A stretch of 64,000 nucleotides of DNA, from positions 78,490,595 to 78,554,594 of the forward strand of contig CM035807.1 of the NCBI GenBank assembly GCA_020466095.1, written 5' to 3'. The translations under genes and the position numbers were made by a program. The notes below the pieces were generated by a model. That model made no database searches, had not been told where the DNA came from, and worked only from the letters and a program-made list of their open reading frames with translations. Every line of letters begins with the position of its first letter. Within the stretch, counting starts at the first letter, position 1. The DNA is from Chlorops oryzae (taxonomy: Eukaryota > Arthropoda > Insecta > Diptera > Chloropidae). Positions 37,101 through 52,400 of the stretch are shown here, in pieces.

Positions 37101-40100
37101 TTTAACACATAAAAACATACCAAACTAGTTTCAATAAACTGCGCTTTTGATTGTAACTGGTTCCATATATTTGTGAATGTTGAATATTAGTAGAAAGTCC
37201 TACGCTGTTGAGAGTATGACAGAATCGCATTCTTTCCACAATCCATCGAAATTGTCAATTTCTCGATGTGGTTTCGTGTGACCTTTCATCCTTAGCAAAA
37301 GCCACAGAAATAAACAACAAAAATATTATTGTGAAAAACGAAAGGAAAGCGTAGAAACTCTTTTCATGTCAAGGTCTCGAGTCGATAACTGTTTTTTGGC
37401 ACGAAGAATTTTCGGAATAACCATTATCATTATCACATTGGAAAGAGCACACAAGAAATTTGATGTCATTTTTTTTTTGTCACACGCCCCAAATGAGCTC
37501 GTTTCATCAAAAAGTCTCTGAAAGCGAAAATAAATAAAATAAAATAAAATCAGCGCCAAGTAGGGCGGACACAACCACAAATCTCTGACATTCAATTCAC
37601 TCTTTAAATGCATTTTACCCAACTGAACTCATCCAATTGACTCTGCCACTCATCCGCTCGTCCACTCATCTCTCGAGACAATTCGATTCATTTTTGGATA
37701 GAAATTTTTGCTGAAATTACAAAAGTTTCCGAATTTTGTTGCAAATGATGACTTTGTAACTGCAATTGCGGATGCAGCGAGTCCAGGAACAACATACACA
37801 CAGCACAACAAACATACATCCAACAACAACAACAACAACAAACACTTTGAGTGCAATCGTTGATTGCAATAACAACGACGGCCGAACGAACGTTCAACAT
37901 TGCAATAAAAATTCACGCTCAAGAACAGCAGCGAATGAATAAACGAGTGAATGGCTGGCAAGATGGATGGAGCGATGGAGCGATGGAGTGATGGAGGCAG
38001 TGATTGAAGGCATGAGTGAATGAGCGAATGAAAGAATGGATGGATGAGTGGCTTGGGGAAAGGTTAAATGAGGCACTCAAACTTTGGACGCATGCATGGC
38101 GATTAAATCCGCCTCCCTTTGGAAACCGTGCAGCTCAGTTCAAGTAGGAATATTTATGTTGATGTTGTTGTTGTTGTTGTCGCAAACAAACAATGCAGGA
38201 TAAAAGCAACAACAACAACAATCATGCAGACAGCATACAAGCATGAATAAAAGTCGTTGTTGTTGTGGTTTTTGTAGTTGATATTGCCCGTAAGGATTGC
38301 TCGTTGAGCCGCAAACGCAGTGCTGCTTATGTGCAACATTTCGTTGTGTTTCCCGGTTTATTATCGAATGGTGAAGGACCACACAGGACCAATGGACGTT
38401 GGACAATCATTTTTTTTTGTGGCTACTTGAATAGCAAATAAATGTGGAAGTTGGGTGCTTCGCTGACTGTCAGTTGGGTTGCTTTAACAATGTGAGATGA
38501 TTTTCGAAATATCGAAGTTACTGGATGCATGAGTTTGAGAGATTGAAAAGTGAGGTTTCTGATGGATGCCGTGTAAATATTGTACCAAATTTTTCCAGGA
38601 AATCTGTTGCACGAGAATCAATTTAAGTTTATTTATATGTTATATTAAATCAGTTTTTAATATCCTGACGGCCAAGTTATATTAAATAAGAATTTTTGAG
38701 TTTCTTGGGACCAAATTTCAATGCCATCTAAATTATCAGTTTCCACGCAACCCTTCAGACAGAAAAAGGAGTAAGCAAAGCATTTTGTCTACTGAAACGA
38801 ACTTCCTGAAATGACCCATACCTTTTGAAAAATTTATTGAAATTTTTTACATGATCCTTTTTTGATTCCACTTTTTTGAACACTCAAAAGGCCTTGAAGT
38901 GAAAATTGCTGCCCCTCGTCAAGGACGATCTACGCGACTTTCACTGACACTTGTGACCGCTTATAAGGTATAAAGTATGTAGTACGGATTTGAAGGAAAT
39001 TTACAGCAGATTTGGAAACAAAATAGAAAAGTATGCCTTAATAAGACCTTTTTTATACCAAAATGGCTTGCAAAGTCAAAAAATGTGAAAAAAAAATTTC
39101 TAAATTTTGCCTTTGATGCCAAAAATACCCTTGAAACTGTAATCAACTATAAGAAAATGTTACATGCATAGAAAGGTCTGACAATTCTCTGTCAAACTGC
39201 ATTTAAACTTTTATCTTGCATTTAAGCGTTTAGGCGTAAACAATTTTTTTCTTTAACAACTGCAAATTTTTTTCTCTGGCCTATAACTCTTCAGGGGTGC
39301 ATTTGCGACCCCGCCGCCCCCTCTCATACGATTTTTTGTTCGTCTTGGCATCCTCTATCACCCTGATCCGGATATACCAGCTCTCGTGAATCACCCTGTA
39401 TATTTTCAGGGTAGCTGAACCCAAATTTAAAATCAATTTTACTTCAATGAGGACTAGGATTCGCCATAACCCAAAAAAAGAACACCAAAACCTTGACTCG
39501 AGAATGCTTTTTTGAGGTTATTGCTAAATCTTGAGCCGATGGGATAATGTAGACTTCAAGTTTGAATTCAGCGATCCTGGAAACATAAAGCATAAGCACA
39601 GTGAAGATCTCCGGGTCTGACACTATGATAATTTTTTATGAGGATATGTCATGAAATTCGCAATAGGAATTTATTTCTCCAAATTAACCTTTTCTTTTCT
39701 CTCAGTGCACAATATTTCCATAAACCCCCAAACGTGCGTTCGCATATTTGAAATTGCTTCTCCATTGTCTAATGAAACGAGCTTTGATCTGATTTATTTA
39801 CTTTGCTTTCAACTTTCTGATTAGTTTGTCAAGTTGATTGCTAGTGCCAAGGAATTCTCATTGCTCGAAATGCCCCCGACTGCAATTAACTGGAAACTTT
39901 AAATAGTGGCCGAGCAAACTGGACCTTGTCTTTTTCAAGAATTGGATTTTCTGAGCCTTCTTCTGTTCGAATGTCGAGCATTAAAAAATTCCCACAATTC
40001 GAAACACTGACAAAGAAGCTTCCACGGTGCGGTGCTGGCCAAGCGGGCTTCATTTCGATACGATTTTTTTCTTAACATTTCAGACATCCCCGCACTAGCT

Positions 40101-43100
40101 TCCGTGCTCGCAACGAAGAACTATCAATTTCGTTTTTATTTGATTGCATGCCAGAATGGCCGACATCAAGAATGAAGTGCAACAAGGGGAAAACACGAGG
40201 GGAGGGGCAGGGCAAAGGCAAAGCAGAGAAGCAGTCTGCGGCAGTGAGACAAAATTGCATTGCAAATGTGTTTCCAGGATCAACTTTTCCAGGGACACCA
40301 AGTCTATATATATATATATACATACACTGTGTGAGTGTGTGTGTTAGTATTTTTATGCATGTTCATACATGTACAGTCCATTCGCACGTAGTCGAATAAC
40401 TTTGCCGTTTCGCTATACACCATGATTATCCGATGGCTCCGCTTTGGTTCGTCCTTTCAACCTGCTTGAATGTTTATGGTAATGACGCTTATGTGACACT
40501 GATGTGATTGCCAATTGGCGTCTCTCTAAAATGTGTTCGGGTTATTAGCAGCGAAGTGAATTTAACCGCAACGAGGAATGGCGAGATTGCAAAAATTATT
40601 TTCCTTTTTTTTTCATTTTTCTCATTTTATTTATAACTGCAAATTGTGAGGGTCAGAAAGATTGAAGGGAATGCATGTTGTGTATTATCAAAAAAAAAAA
40701 AAGAAACAAAATTTAGACAATTCAATTAACAGATGATTAGCTTCCAGATTTAAGAGGAACAAAATAGAACAAAAGGCCGATGAATAGGGAAACAGAAAAT
40801 TTTTAAATTCATCGCCTAAAGGTATGTATTTATTTTTAAATTAATTAATAAGCCTAAATTAATTTTAAGCCTTTGTCGATGGAGCTTAAAACTCACATTT
40901 CAAATGTTTGGTTCAATACGCCTTTAAAAGAACATACCCATGCCCCAACCAAAAACAACAAAAAAGACAAGTAAGGGTGTTATAGTCAGGCGAGCCTGAC
41001 AATAGAATACCCGACACAGACACATATGTTCAAAAAATTTTTAATATCAAGAGATGTTTAAGGCCATAAAGGGCCGCATATTCAGACTTTTGTTAAATTT
41101 CTTTATGAAAACTGCCCCTTTGGCACGCCCACTTTTTCAATTGTTTTGAATTTTAATCGGAGGCTTAGGTATATGCTCAAATCCTAAGTTTCATTGAAAT
41201 ATTTCGAAAAAGTCCGATTTTGAGGCAGTTTTGGGATTTTTGTGACAGACCCTAATCCTGGAGGTACTCTTAATAAAAAAAATTTTGGGGAGGATGTTTG
41301 TGGCTACAAACGAGGCAAAAGTGCCAACTTTCGTTCAAGACCGATTTGAATTTCGGATATAGGAGAGAATTTTCGAAAAACGCCCTTCTGCCACGCCCAC
41401 TTCCAATTTTTTAAATTCATAGTAATTGCCTTTAAACATGTTCAAATACCAAATCTCATCAAAACAGACCCTAGTACTGGAGGTACCCCTAAAATGGTCC
41501 GATCGGGTCCATTCTCGAACTTAGTCTTACTCATGTCCCCGTTAGCACGCATACCAAATTTCTTCAAGACAGCTCAACTCCTTCTATAAGATAACTGTAC
41601 ACAGACAGACAGACGGACAGACAGATAGACGGACAGACAGACAGACGGACGGACATGTCTAAATCGAATCTCCTGGTGACGCTGATCATTTCTATATATA
41701 TTTTGTATGGTCTATATCGACTGGTTCTGGGTGTTACACACAACCACACAAACGCAATATACCCTCGACACAGAGTGTGTCGGGTATAAAAAACATCTCA
41801 AACTGACGAAGAACACAGAACATCTCTACGAAAGATTTCAGAATTTAATTTTAAGATGTCAAACAGCTCTTGAGATGTTTCCCAAAAAAAAATTCATCAC
41901 AAACTGGTTACCTTTATCTCAAAATTATGCTAAAATGGATGCCTTTTTCGCGATTCCCGGAAATACTTTACGTAAAAAATATTTTTCAGCACTCGCCAGT
42001 TTTACAAGCTAGTCTTATAATCTCTATTATGGTGTTCCACAAATTATCACTGGGCTCTTTGAAATTAAATTCATGACACATTGTTTAAAAAAAAAAAAAA
42101 AAGATTACAGAAAACAGCCGAAGACCCCGTTGTCATCACGGCGCTGGCACCAGCATTCGCCTTTCGCACGGATTACCTGTTCTGCCTGAAGCGAAAAATC
42201 TGTTCATTCATTCATGGAATATTTTCGTGCTCTTTACGTTGACAACACCTCACGCAACATGTTGGGGGAAGCGGGGAAGCCTACTAACAACCCCAATATG
42301 AAAAATCTTCTTCTCGAACGAATCGATGGGACAACTTTTTCCCCTTCTTGCTCAGTTTACCCCCGCATGTGCACTAGATTCCTTCATGGTAACGCGTACT
42401 TGTTTTTTGTTTCTTACTCTGGAACATCACAGGGACGAGTTTCGTGTGGAATGATGAACAACATTTATTGCTCCTTGTGGATTAAATTCTCGTTATTTTG
42501 AACGCATGTCGTCATATAAAGCCCTTCTATGCCGGTGTTAAGTTATTCAGCCGTTCAGACAAAGAAAGTAATGCTCTTGTTTCCTTCATTCACGGAATGT
42601 AATGATGCTAGTTTTATGATCAACACGATTTTTTTATTTTGTTATTTTCCTGTTCCTCGGAATAATAATAAAAAGAAAAAAAAATGGCCGCTGTGTATAT
42701 GACACAGGAAAATGCGATACGAAAATAAGTAAAACTCTTAAGCCATAAATACTTTTGTAAGCAATCAAAATGCCTTCCGAACTATTTGTGTGGATTTTAT
42801 TGTCGATCAAAATGTTTCAGGAATTCTTATATTAAATATTTCGCTCTACGCACTGTAATTTTCTCTACTGTAGAGCCATAGAGAAAACATTCTTCTGCAG
42901 TGTAAACAGCCATGGTGCACACAGTAGAACTCTAATCGAAACGGCTTGACGGCAGCTCTACGTAGAGCCTTTAAATTGTAGAGACGGTCTTCAGCATACA
43001 CAATGAAGGTAGATTTGTTCACATCCCCATATGGCCCTACACTGAGCGAACTTAACCATGATTTTTTTAAACGAGTGGGGAAATATGTTTAATTACATTT

Positions 43101-46100
43101 CTTTACGTTCACTATAATTCTCATTTGTTTTATAAAATAGGACATATAAGATATTTATGAATCTTAGAAATTTTTAAGTATTGCGAAAGCAGTCACGACT
43201 AGAGATGGGCACGGGCCGGGCCGGGCCTGGGGCCCGCCGGGCCTAGGTAAAAAAATACGGGCTTCGGGCCAAAAAATCAAAAACGGGCTTTTTCCGTGCG
43301 GGCCCGGGCCTCAGGTTGAAATCCCGCAGGCCCGTAGGCCCGAAAAGAGGCCCGCTACATATTAAGCACTGAACAATGTCTTTATCGGAAAGGCACTTAT
43401 TTCATCTGCGGCCTTTTACATATATCGATTATTGGCCGATTTTCGATTTGAGAAGAGTGACATGTTGATTTTTATACATAAAAATATGTAGGGAGATTTC
43501 AAGAATGATAGATATACAGGTCACGAAATTAGAATGTTTTAGTTGTAAATGACGTTATTTGTTCAATTTTTTCCTATGTTTGGGCTACGACATCTCTGTT
43601 TTCCTATGCCATTTTTAAGGCCGTTTTCTTGCATTGCGTTATTTCGGCAAGTGAAAAGTTTTTTATTAGAACTCAGCTTTGAAAATGGCTCAGGAGAACA
43701 AAGATGTTGCAGCCCAAACATGGGAAAAATGGAACAATAACGTCATTTACAACAAAAATTTCTGATGTCGTAATCTGTATCTATATCTCTCATTCATGGA
43801 GAGATTTCTAAATTCATGATTTTTTTGTAAGAGACTCCTTTTTTTAAGCTTAAATTTAATTTTGAGTTATTTTTTTTTTCTATTTGAATGACTTTTGCTT
43901 TATTTTGTAGCTATAAAAGTAGTTACTTATATATAAAACACTAATTTCCTCAAAATATTTCAGAAAGATTATATCCTCACTATTTTTAATATGTATTTCT
44001 AAAATAAATGTAAAAAAAAACTACTTTTATTATATAATACACTCAGTTATGTAGTCGAAGAAAAAATAAAAATATGTTTATATGTAATACACTCTGTTAT
44101 ATAGTCGAAGAACTTACTACTGCAACTACAAACTAATTTTTTTTAATCATTTTTTTCGGGCCGGGCCTGGCCGGGCCTCTTTGAAAATTTTCCGGGCCGG
44201 GCCGGGACAGGCCCGGAAAAATCTGCTTCGGGCCGGGCCGGCCTCAAAATTGAGGCCCGTGCCCATCTCTAGTCACGACCATGTAGGACTGTAGGTCTAA
44301 CTGTCGACGTCGAAAAGCCTCTGCCGCGATGGGGAAATACACCATTAGGCAGGTATAGGAAATTCAACAAATTGGGGATATTCACCAAAAAGCTACCAAC
44401 AAAAATCTTAAGCAGGAATAGGAAATTCAACAAATTCGAGAAATTCACCAGAAAGCTACCAACAACAATACGGGCAGACAAAAAGTGGCACTATGATGCC
44501 ACTTGCAAGAAAGTTATAAAAGAAACACGGCGTCAGCTCGGTTTTTTATATTGCTTGAAAAGTTCATAATTGAAACTTTAATAAATATATTACGATATGT
44601 TTTTGCTTAATGTGCGCGAATGTTTTCATTTTGTAATAAATTGACATACATTTTTAACTACGGCTACGAATTTGATTGTACATAGAATTTAGTATTTTTG
44701 CTGAAACAGTCTGATCAAAAAGTTATGTGCACAAGGTAGGACTAAAAGAACAATTTCTATTTTTCCTTGATATTGAGTTTCCTTGATTCGTTTTATGTTT
44801 TTCAAGCTTTTCATATCATTTTATCAGTTTGGTAGATATTTTATATGTAATGAACTCGAAAATCTCCCAAAATTAAAAATAAAAGTGGCAATGCATTTCA
44901 CCACAGCAGAGCTAAAGATTTCGCTGCCATAGCATGCTTCTCTTTTCATCATTCTATATGCCTATGTTGAAGCAGCATAGCTCTAACACATTGCAGGGAT
45001 TAGGAAGAAGAAGAGTTAGACCTATAGTCCTATATGGTCACGACAACGTAGTGACAAAATCGGATGAAGTCCATCCGATGACTATTTTTTGGGGTTATGT
45101 TCAGCAGAGGGCTCTGTGTCCATTTGCTTTGAACGTTAAAAAAATTTGTTTTGACATTTCTTCTTTTAAAGATATTTTAGAAATTTTAAAATTATCTTGT
45201 CATTTCAATTATGTCCGTGGTTAGTTCAACAATTTAAATTTAAATCGATTTTTTAAAATTATCATGTCAATTCAACCTGGAATATGGTTGATTCAAAAGA
45301 ATAATCTTTTTTTTCCAACAAGAAAAATTGTTAAAATTAAAAATATTCCTTGTTGAAGCCGTTATGTATGTTTTTCCTTTTGATTTAACCAGTTTTCTGG
45401 TTGCTTTTTTTCTCTGTGTAGCCTACAAATAAACTAATGTTTCATTATGGTAAAAATCTTAAGAGCGATTCCATATGTGGCAGACTCTACTTTTGACAAA
45501 ATGGGCAATATATTCCACCTTAAATTACCAATACTATTATGCTCAGAGCTTTGATTTAAATACTGGGATTGACACTACATGTCAAAAGAAGCGATTTTCG
45601 AATCGTTTCAAAAATTCAAAATTCTTCCCCTCTATGAGTGTTTTTACTGTAAATTATAGGTACAAAAAAAAAAGATAGAACAAACGACTAGAAAAGAGTA
45701 AAATTAAATAGGTAGGTACATTTAAAAGATAAGTACACTGGCACAGACCCAGACAACGATACAAACAACAATCAGACTTTATTCCGGGTACTTTTTGATC
45801 GACCGTTAGCTTGCACTTTAATATGCAAAACATAATTTTCAATAATCATCGTCGCATCTTTCGTTAAGTAGTTCACTTATAAGACTTTTGCTCTTCTCCA
45901 TCTTTGGAGGCGGTTTCCTTGGTGAAGTGTTTGCCACCTCGAGCAAGTAAGCCAGCTTGTCTGTTTATCTGCCAAGTTAAAGTGAGGGTGCCAACACTGC
46001 CTTCGCAGGGCTGAGTGGTAAGCGTATTCAGCGACACTCATTCTTCTTGAGTGGCACCCTTTTTGTAGGTTAATATTTACTTAAGTTAATTAAATCTCTC

Positions 46101-46397
46101 TCTCTCTAATCCGTTGCACTGTGGTCAAAGGCGAAACAAGATTCGAGTGACATAAAAAGTCGCAAATATCGATTTGAACGAATGGGTTTCATGGTTTTAA
46201 AATAATATTTAAAGTTATATATATTTGAATTCTTATCATAAAATTAGCGATAGTTCTCTGCCTAGCTTTTTCTTTGTCTATTTTTTTTTCTCAATTCCCC
46301 GTCTCTGTTTATCTCTTTTTGTCGTTCTTTCTTTCTGTCTCTTCCTTTCTTCCTTCCTTCCTTTCTATTCCTCTTGTTTCCTTTCTATCATTTTTTG

Positions 46398-46432
<35 letters not shown>

Positions 46433-49400
46433 CTCTCTCTCTTTAATTCTATCTCTTTCTATCTTACTATCCCTCTCTTTCTTTCATTTTCTTTCTCTCT
46501 TTTTTCTTTCTTTATGTTTCTTTCTATCTGTTGGAAGAGCTACTTTCATTCGTTCGATTTTCTCTCCATCCATCTTTCTTTCTTTCTTTCTTTCTCTCCC
46601 TCTCTCACTGACTCTATTTCGCTATTTTACAGTCACGGTCAATCTCTTTCACTTTTTTACTCGACCTTTCTCACTCTCTTTCGCACATTTTCAATCTCTT
46701 TTCACTCTCTTTCACTCTCCTTCACTCTCATTCATTGTTACCTTCTCTTCTTCTTTCTCTCTCTTTTTATTTTCTTTTCTTTTCTTTTTTTTTCTTCTCT
46801 CTCTCTTTTTTTCTCTCTCACTCTCTTAGACATTCTCTCGCTCGCTCTTACCCACTCTTCCCCCTCTCTCTCTTTCTCTCATTATCTCTCTGATCTCGTA
46901 TCAGAATATGGGCACTCTTTGCCTTGTAAGTCATTATTTAAAATTACACATTTCGCAAGCTTTTCTTTACTGCATTACTCCCACTCCTATTTGGTAGAGA
47001 CATGATTATTGTTTGTTCTGAAATACATATCACAGCTATCAGCTTTTTATAGATAAATGAAAAACAAACGACATGGGAACGGACATGTGTCACGCTTTAT
47101 TTTTATAATGGACTTCAGGAAGACACTCGAAAATGCTCATTAAATGCATATCAAAATACACTTATGTACAGTGTCCTTGCGCGTCCTTCCATCACACACT
47201 ATACGCCACTGAAATGATTCGATTTTGCCTTTCACTGTCAGCCAATGTGGCGACCATCGAAAAAGCTTGCCAAACGCGAGAGCCCCTTGCCAAAAAAAAA
47301 AAAAAAACTCTCCCTTTTTTTTAAATTAAATTACTTTTACATAGTCTCGCCATGGAAAGCGAATTTCTGGAAATGTTTCATTTGAAGCTAAAATAACAAC
47401 AAATGCAGCCACTTTTATTTACGCATTAAACACATGAGTTTTATGTCGTGCATACACACAGTACTGTATATAAGGACTCTAACATATAATGTATGTAAAT
47501 TCGAGGATATACGGACTTGTTTTGGCATGTTTAATGGAATCGATACTTTAGTTTGTCGGCAAAGTTAATATTTGGTCGAATCGAGTCGAGTCGATTCTGA
47601 GTTGGTTTCTGCCGCATGGGGAATGTGTTTAAAAATTAATGGAAACATTTGTGAGTGGCCGGGCTTGGATTTCATGTTAGTCAACAGGATAACACGCTGC
47701 AAAGGATAACAAACAGTTCATATTCGTAGTCATTTGTGTTGTTAAATTTTGCATGCGAAAGCAAACTTTATAATTATTTAATGGCAACAACGGAAGCAAT
47801 GGGAGCCTGAATGGAATTCATTGAATTTTAATAAAAATCCATGATTTCTATGAATAAATAGATAATTTCTATCAACTTCAATAATGATTTTAATTAAAGT
47901 CATTATATGCTAGATATTTAAATTGCTTTTATAGTTATAGAACTGGAGCCTTATTGGGATGGAGCTCACTAGAAAAAAAATAAATAAGATATTGACTTTG
48001 GCTTTCTAAATACGATAAAAATATTTGAGAAAAACTTCATGGAAGCGTTTTTTTATATAAGTGGGATTCATGCATTCATTCGCACAACGTCTTCGTAGAG
48101 TTTGCGGTCGTAAATTTTCCGACGCTGAATGAACGACCCTTCGTAGACACGTTGCGAAATTTACGTTTATTCATATAAAAATTCTTTCCTTTTTCGAATT
48201 AAGGTTTCAACCCATTTCACCTAATTTTTAGGTTTGTCAAGCTCGATTGATTAAGTACCTAAGATCAGTCCAAACCTGTTTTACGAAAATGCTTGCTAGG
48301 TTTTGCGAAGCAAATACAAATGAGAAAGTTTGTCATGCTTCGGAAAATGTTTTTCATACAAATTTTGACAGCTCATTTCCCATTTCGAAAAATTTCTCAT
48401 TTCGTAAAAAATGCGGAGCTGCATGAATCACACTATTGATTTTTGAAAAAAAAAAAAAAAAAATGGATGGGGATATTGCAGCTTTGAATAAATTATTCCT
48501 CAAATTAAAGATAATTAACTCCTTTAAGGCTTTTTCTTACATCATTTTAAGATCGGTCAAGAAAATGTTAAGATTAAACTATGTGAGAACGCATTTAAAC
48601 ATCTAAATAACGAGCAAACAATAATTTTATTTTAGAGAAAACCAATGAAAATATTCTTTCATAAGCATCAAAAAAGAACGAAACAGATAAATTTTTTAAT
48701 TCAAGTAGTTCCTTGCAAGTATTTAAGAAAGCTTTGCAGAACTTTTTAAACATGCTCAAAGTTTCCAGTATTTTGAAAAACAGTTTAACCAAGAAGTGCC
48801 TAAAGTTACTCCTTCGAAGTCGATTGAATTATTGCCCAAAAAGGCAATCATTCGATCCAGTAAATAAAGTATTGAGAATGAAAAACAATTCAGATATTCA
48901 TATCAAAAATATTAAACATCTGCACATAATTTGTTTATTCATAAATTATCTAAAGCCCCTAAATTCTCTAAAATTTGTAAAAGTATTTGTTTTCGATCCC
49001 TTAAAGTAATTGAAAAACCCCTAAATTAGGAAAACGCTAACTGGCACATGATTTATCGATTAGAAATATTTGAAATTCCTTTCAGAAAGGGAATAAATTG
49101 AATATTCAAATGGAAAGTTATTGTTTTATATACATGCAAATTAGGCAATAACAGAACTCACTTACTAATTTAGGCCTTAAATATGCAACTTAATTTTTGT
49201 GCTTTAAGAATTTAAAATTTTCATCGCTTATTTTGCTTTACATGTACTCAGCTTCAAGAACATTTTCCATTACAGATGAATTTTTGAAATAACTTAAGTG
49301 CAAGTCACTATCTGCTAAGTAATTTCAAGATTTGCATCGTTAGATTGCTTGAAACTTGAAGCAGAATTTTAAGTCATTCCATAACAGAAACGTTATGTTT

Positions 49401-52400
49401 ATAAGAAAAATTACGGAGCGAATTAACAGAAATTATTCAATTTCGGCCTTAATATGTATGCAACGTATTTTTTGCTTTGAAACATTAAAATATTTCATGC
49501 ATTATTTTGACTTTTACGCACTCATTACTAATACATTACTATGCACATTTATGGAATGACAATTTTGAAGACTAATATCTCACTTTATTGGGTAAGAAAT
49601 CAGCTTTAAATGAAAATTTGCAAATCAGAATTATATTGATTGTGATCGATTTTTTAGTTTACAATGAATAAAAGATTTGAGGAATTTTCTTCTAAAAATA
49701 TGTGTTTTTTAAATGTATAAACGTCTACACAATCTCATTTTCTTAACCGATCTTAAAACTATATAAGAATAAGTTTTAGAGAGGTTAATAAACTTTAATT
49801 TAAGGGATAAATTGTTCAAAACGCATGACGCTAAAAAAAGCTGCAATACTGCCATGGAATAGAAAAAGGGTCATATTTGTCCATGAGCGGAGACTAAGGC
49901 GAGAAAAGTCCTTAGAGAAATGTTTAGGGTACCATTTTTTTCTTTATAGAAGATTTCAAAACAAAATTTAAGTGAATTTCGACCCTTTCGGGGGATATAT
50001 TCCCTGTAGGGACTTAACAGCTCCTTCATTGTATGCACTTGAGAGAATGGAACACCCAGTATAAATTTTTTTGGGTATTAAGTTCCAATTAACGTCTGAA
50101 TAAAACCGATTCGAGAATCGATAAAGCTTTTACGCTCAAATGCATTCGCATTTTCCGCTGAACATGAAGCTCGCTTCCGCACAAAAACACGGTTCGAATT
50201 TTTCCTGGTTTTATTCTTTTAGTTTTTTTTTTTTTTTCACACACCCCCGTTAATCATTGCATGTTTTTCGCTACGAAAAATAATAAAAATCGCAAGCGCA
50301 ATGGTTATTTTCCCTTATGACACGGTGCAATTACAGGTTCTAGTTTTTTATTTCCATTGCCTGAGCTTCCTTTTTCCGATTTAATGACATGACAGTTATC
50401 GTCCTCTCGTCGTCAGCGTCGTCATCGTCGTTGCGCTTAATTGCGAATAGATGAACGTAGTTAAACTGCTTGCAATAAACGCCCCCAAAAACGAACGACT
50501 GGCACCAGCATAACTCGATATACACGTGGCTAATGCCCCATACCCCATGCCCTATGCCTCGCATTCAATTCGATTGCGGGAAATTTGTACTTTTCGCTCA
50601 GTCGATGGCTGGAGCTGCAGCAGTTGCACAAATCCTTTGTTTTTGCAATTTTTCACTATTTCCTTTTTTTTTCGTTCGTTCTCCTCACGTTTTATCGAGT
50701 GCTAATGGCTTCCCGCTTTCAGAAACATACATTTCCCAACGCTAATTGGAAAGAGTTTTTTTCTTTTTCTTTGATTTTATTTGGATCAAAAATGTGCTAA
50801 GAAAATTCTATGCTCAACACAGTGGAGTCCTTTATTTCCTTTTTTTTTTTTTATTCATTTTACTATTTTATGTGGTTTCGCTTTGAAACTGCAGTTATAG
50901 TGGTTCGAATTTAATCCTTGCCCACATGGTCATATGAAAGTGGTTCACAACTCAAAAGATTAAAGAGGATTTCTGTTTCGAAATTTCATTTGAAATTCTG
51001 ATTCAAACCTCCTTCGCATACCACGCACTCACCACACACGAAAAGAGTCTTCCAAAGAAAATCCTCGAAGGCTTAAATCATTTCGCTCATTCGAGCGCAA
51101 ATATTGAATTTTCTTTTTCGAGAGCCAGCTACTCGTCGCGTACGCTTAATTTTCGGCCAATTTTCTTCACTCTTTCCAAAGAAATTTCTCATTTAATCAT
51201 TTCATTCTTGCTACTTAGAGCATATGCCCTCGAAAATTCAGTTTGACAGTTGATTATGCCTCGGGCGCTCTTGTCGAAGAAAATTTGTCGAAACTTGAGA
51301 ATTTCCACCTTTTTGAATCTTGCCCGAATGGGGCGGCGGTAGAGTTGAGGCAGGTTGGTTGCTCGACTGTTCGCATACGATTTTTTCTTTCTTCGCTTCT
51401 TCAAATACGGAATCTGTTGAGCTGAATTATGAGAAAAGTTTTCAATTAAAAGACTCGGAAGGTCATCTTAGTTGTGGGCTAGTAGTTGTATACGATGTGG
51501 TAGCCCATATAGTATTTAATTAGAAACTTTTTTCATACATTGAATCTTTTGATACTGTGCACTGTAGAAAATACTTCGGTTTAGTTTGGAGAGATACAGA
51601 CCTTTGGAGTTTGGAGAGATTCTAAATACTCCCGGGGAATTTTTCGTGCGGGTTTGAAAGAAATTCTGCCTTTCTAAGCACACTGGGAAGGGGATATGTG
51701 ATGGCTACATGAATTTTAAACATTAGGGGTATTCACAAGGAAGGTGGAATTCTGTCGGAAAAAGTCGACGTTGGTATATTTTCGATTTTAATTCGTCACG
51801 CACTGAGGAAAAACGCTCGGTTTTCGCATATTCATTCAAAAAAACTATAGGGGTATTCACAAGGGCGTGTTAAAAACGTTGGAATGTCAGAAAATCGGAA
51901 AATTGCTACTTCTTAAACATTTTTAAAACATTTTTTGTATCTTGCACAACTTTTAAGGAGTTGAAACTTTCTGATTTTCCAACTTTTTTATTTTCCGACG
52001 TCTTTGTGAATACCCCTTATATTTTCAACTAATCCGTGCAAACCGAGAGTTTTTCCTCAGTGCGTGACGACAATATTCCGACGTCGACATTTTCCGACAG
52101 AATTCCACCTTCCTTGTGAAAACCCTTATTATTTTCTTTGTTGATGCTTGGAACGCTTACTATTTCCATGGAGAAAAACTTCTAGGGAAAGAATTCCCGG
52201 GGAATATTTATTTAGAATACGGCTGATAGGCAATTCATGTGAAGGTTTTTGAAGAATTTCGTATATAATGTATATAAAAAAAAACTATGAGAACTATCAA
52301 ATCCTGTTCTTAACGAGCTTCGTTTCACATCATAGCAGAAAGCCCAGTTCTCTAATAGGAAAGAATGCGAACGCTAATGAAGGAGAACATGTAGGCAGGT

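Noticed and set aside
37650..38406. Open frames with Cys or Asn/Thr runs
   Set aside because: Caused by CAA/GTT trinucleotide repeats common in fly introns; no domain and no splice context.
46225..47005. Overlapping 150-243 aa open frames rich in Ser, Phe and Leu
   Set aside because: They are generated by the pyrimidine-rich tract; two frames are open at once, as expected for low-complexity DNA.
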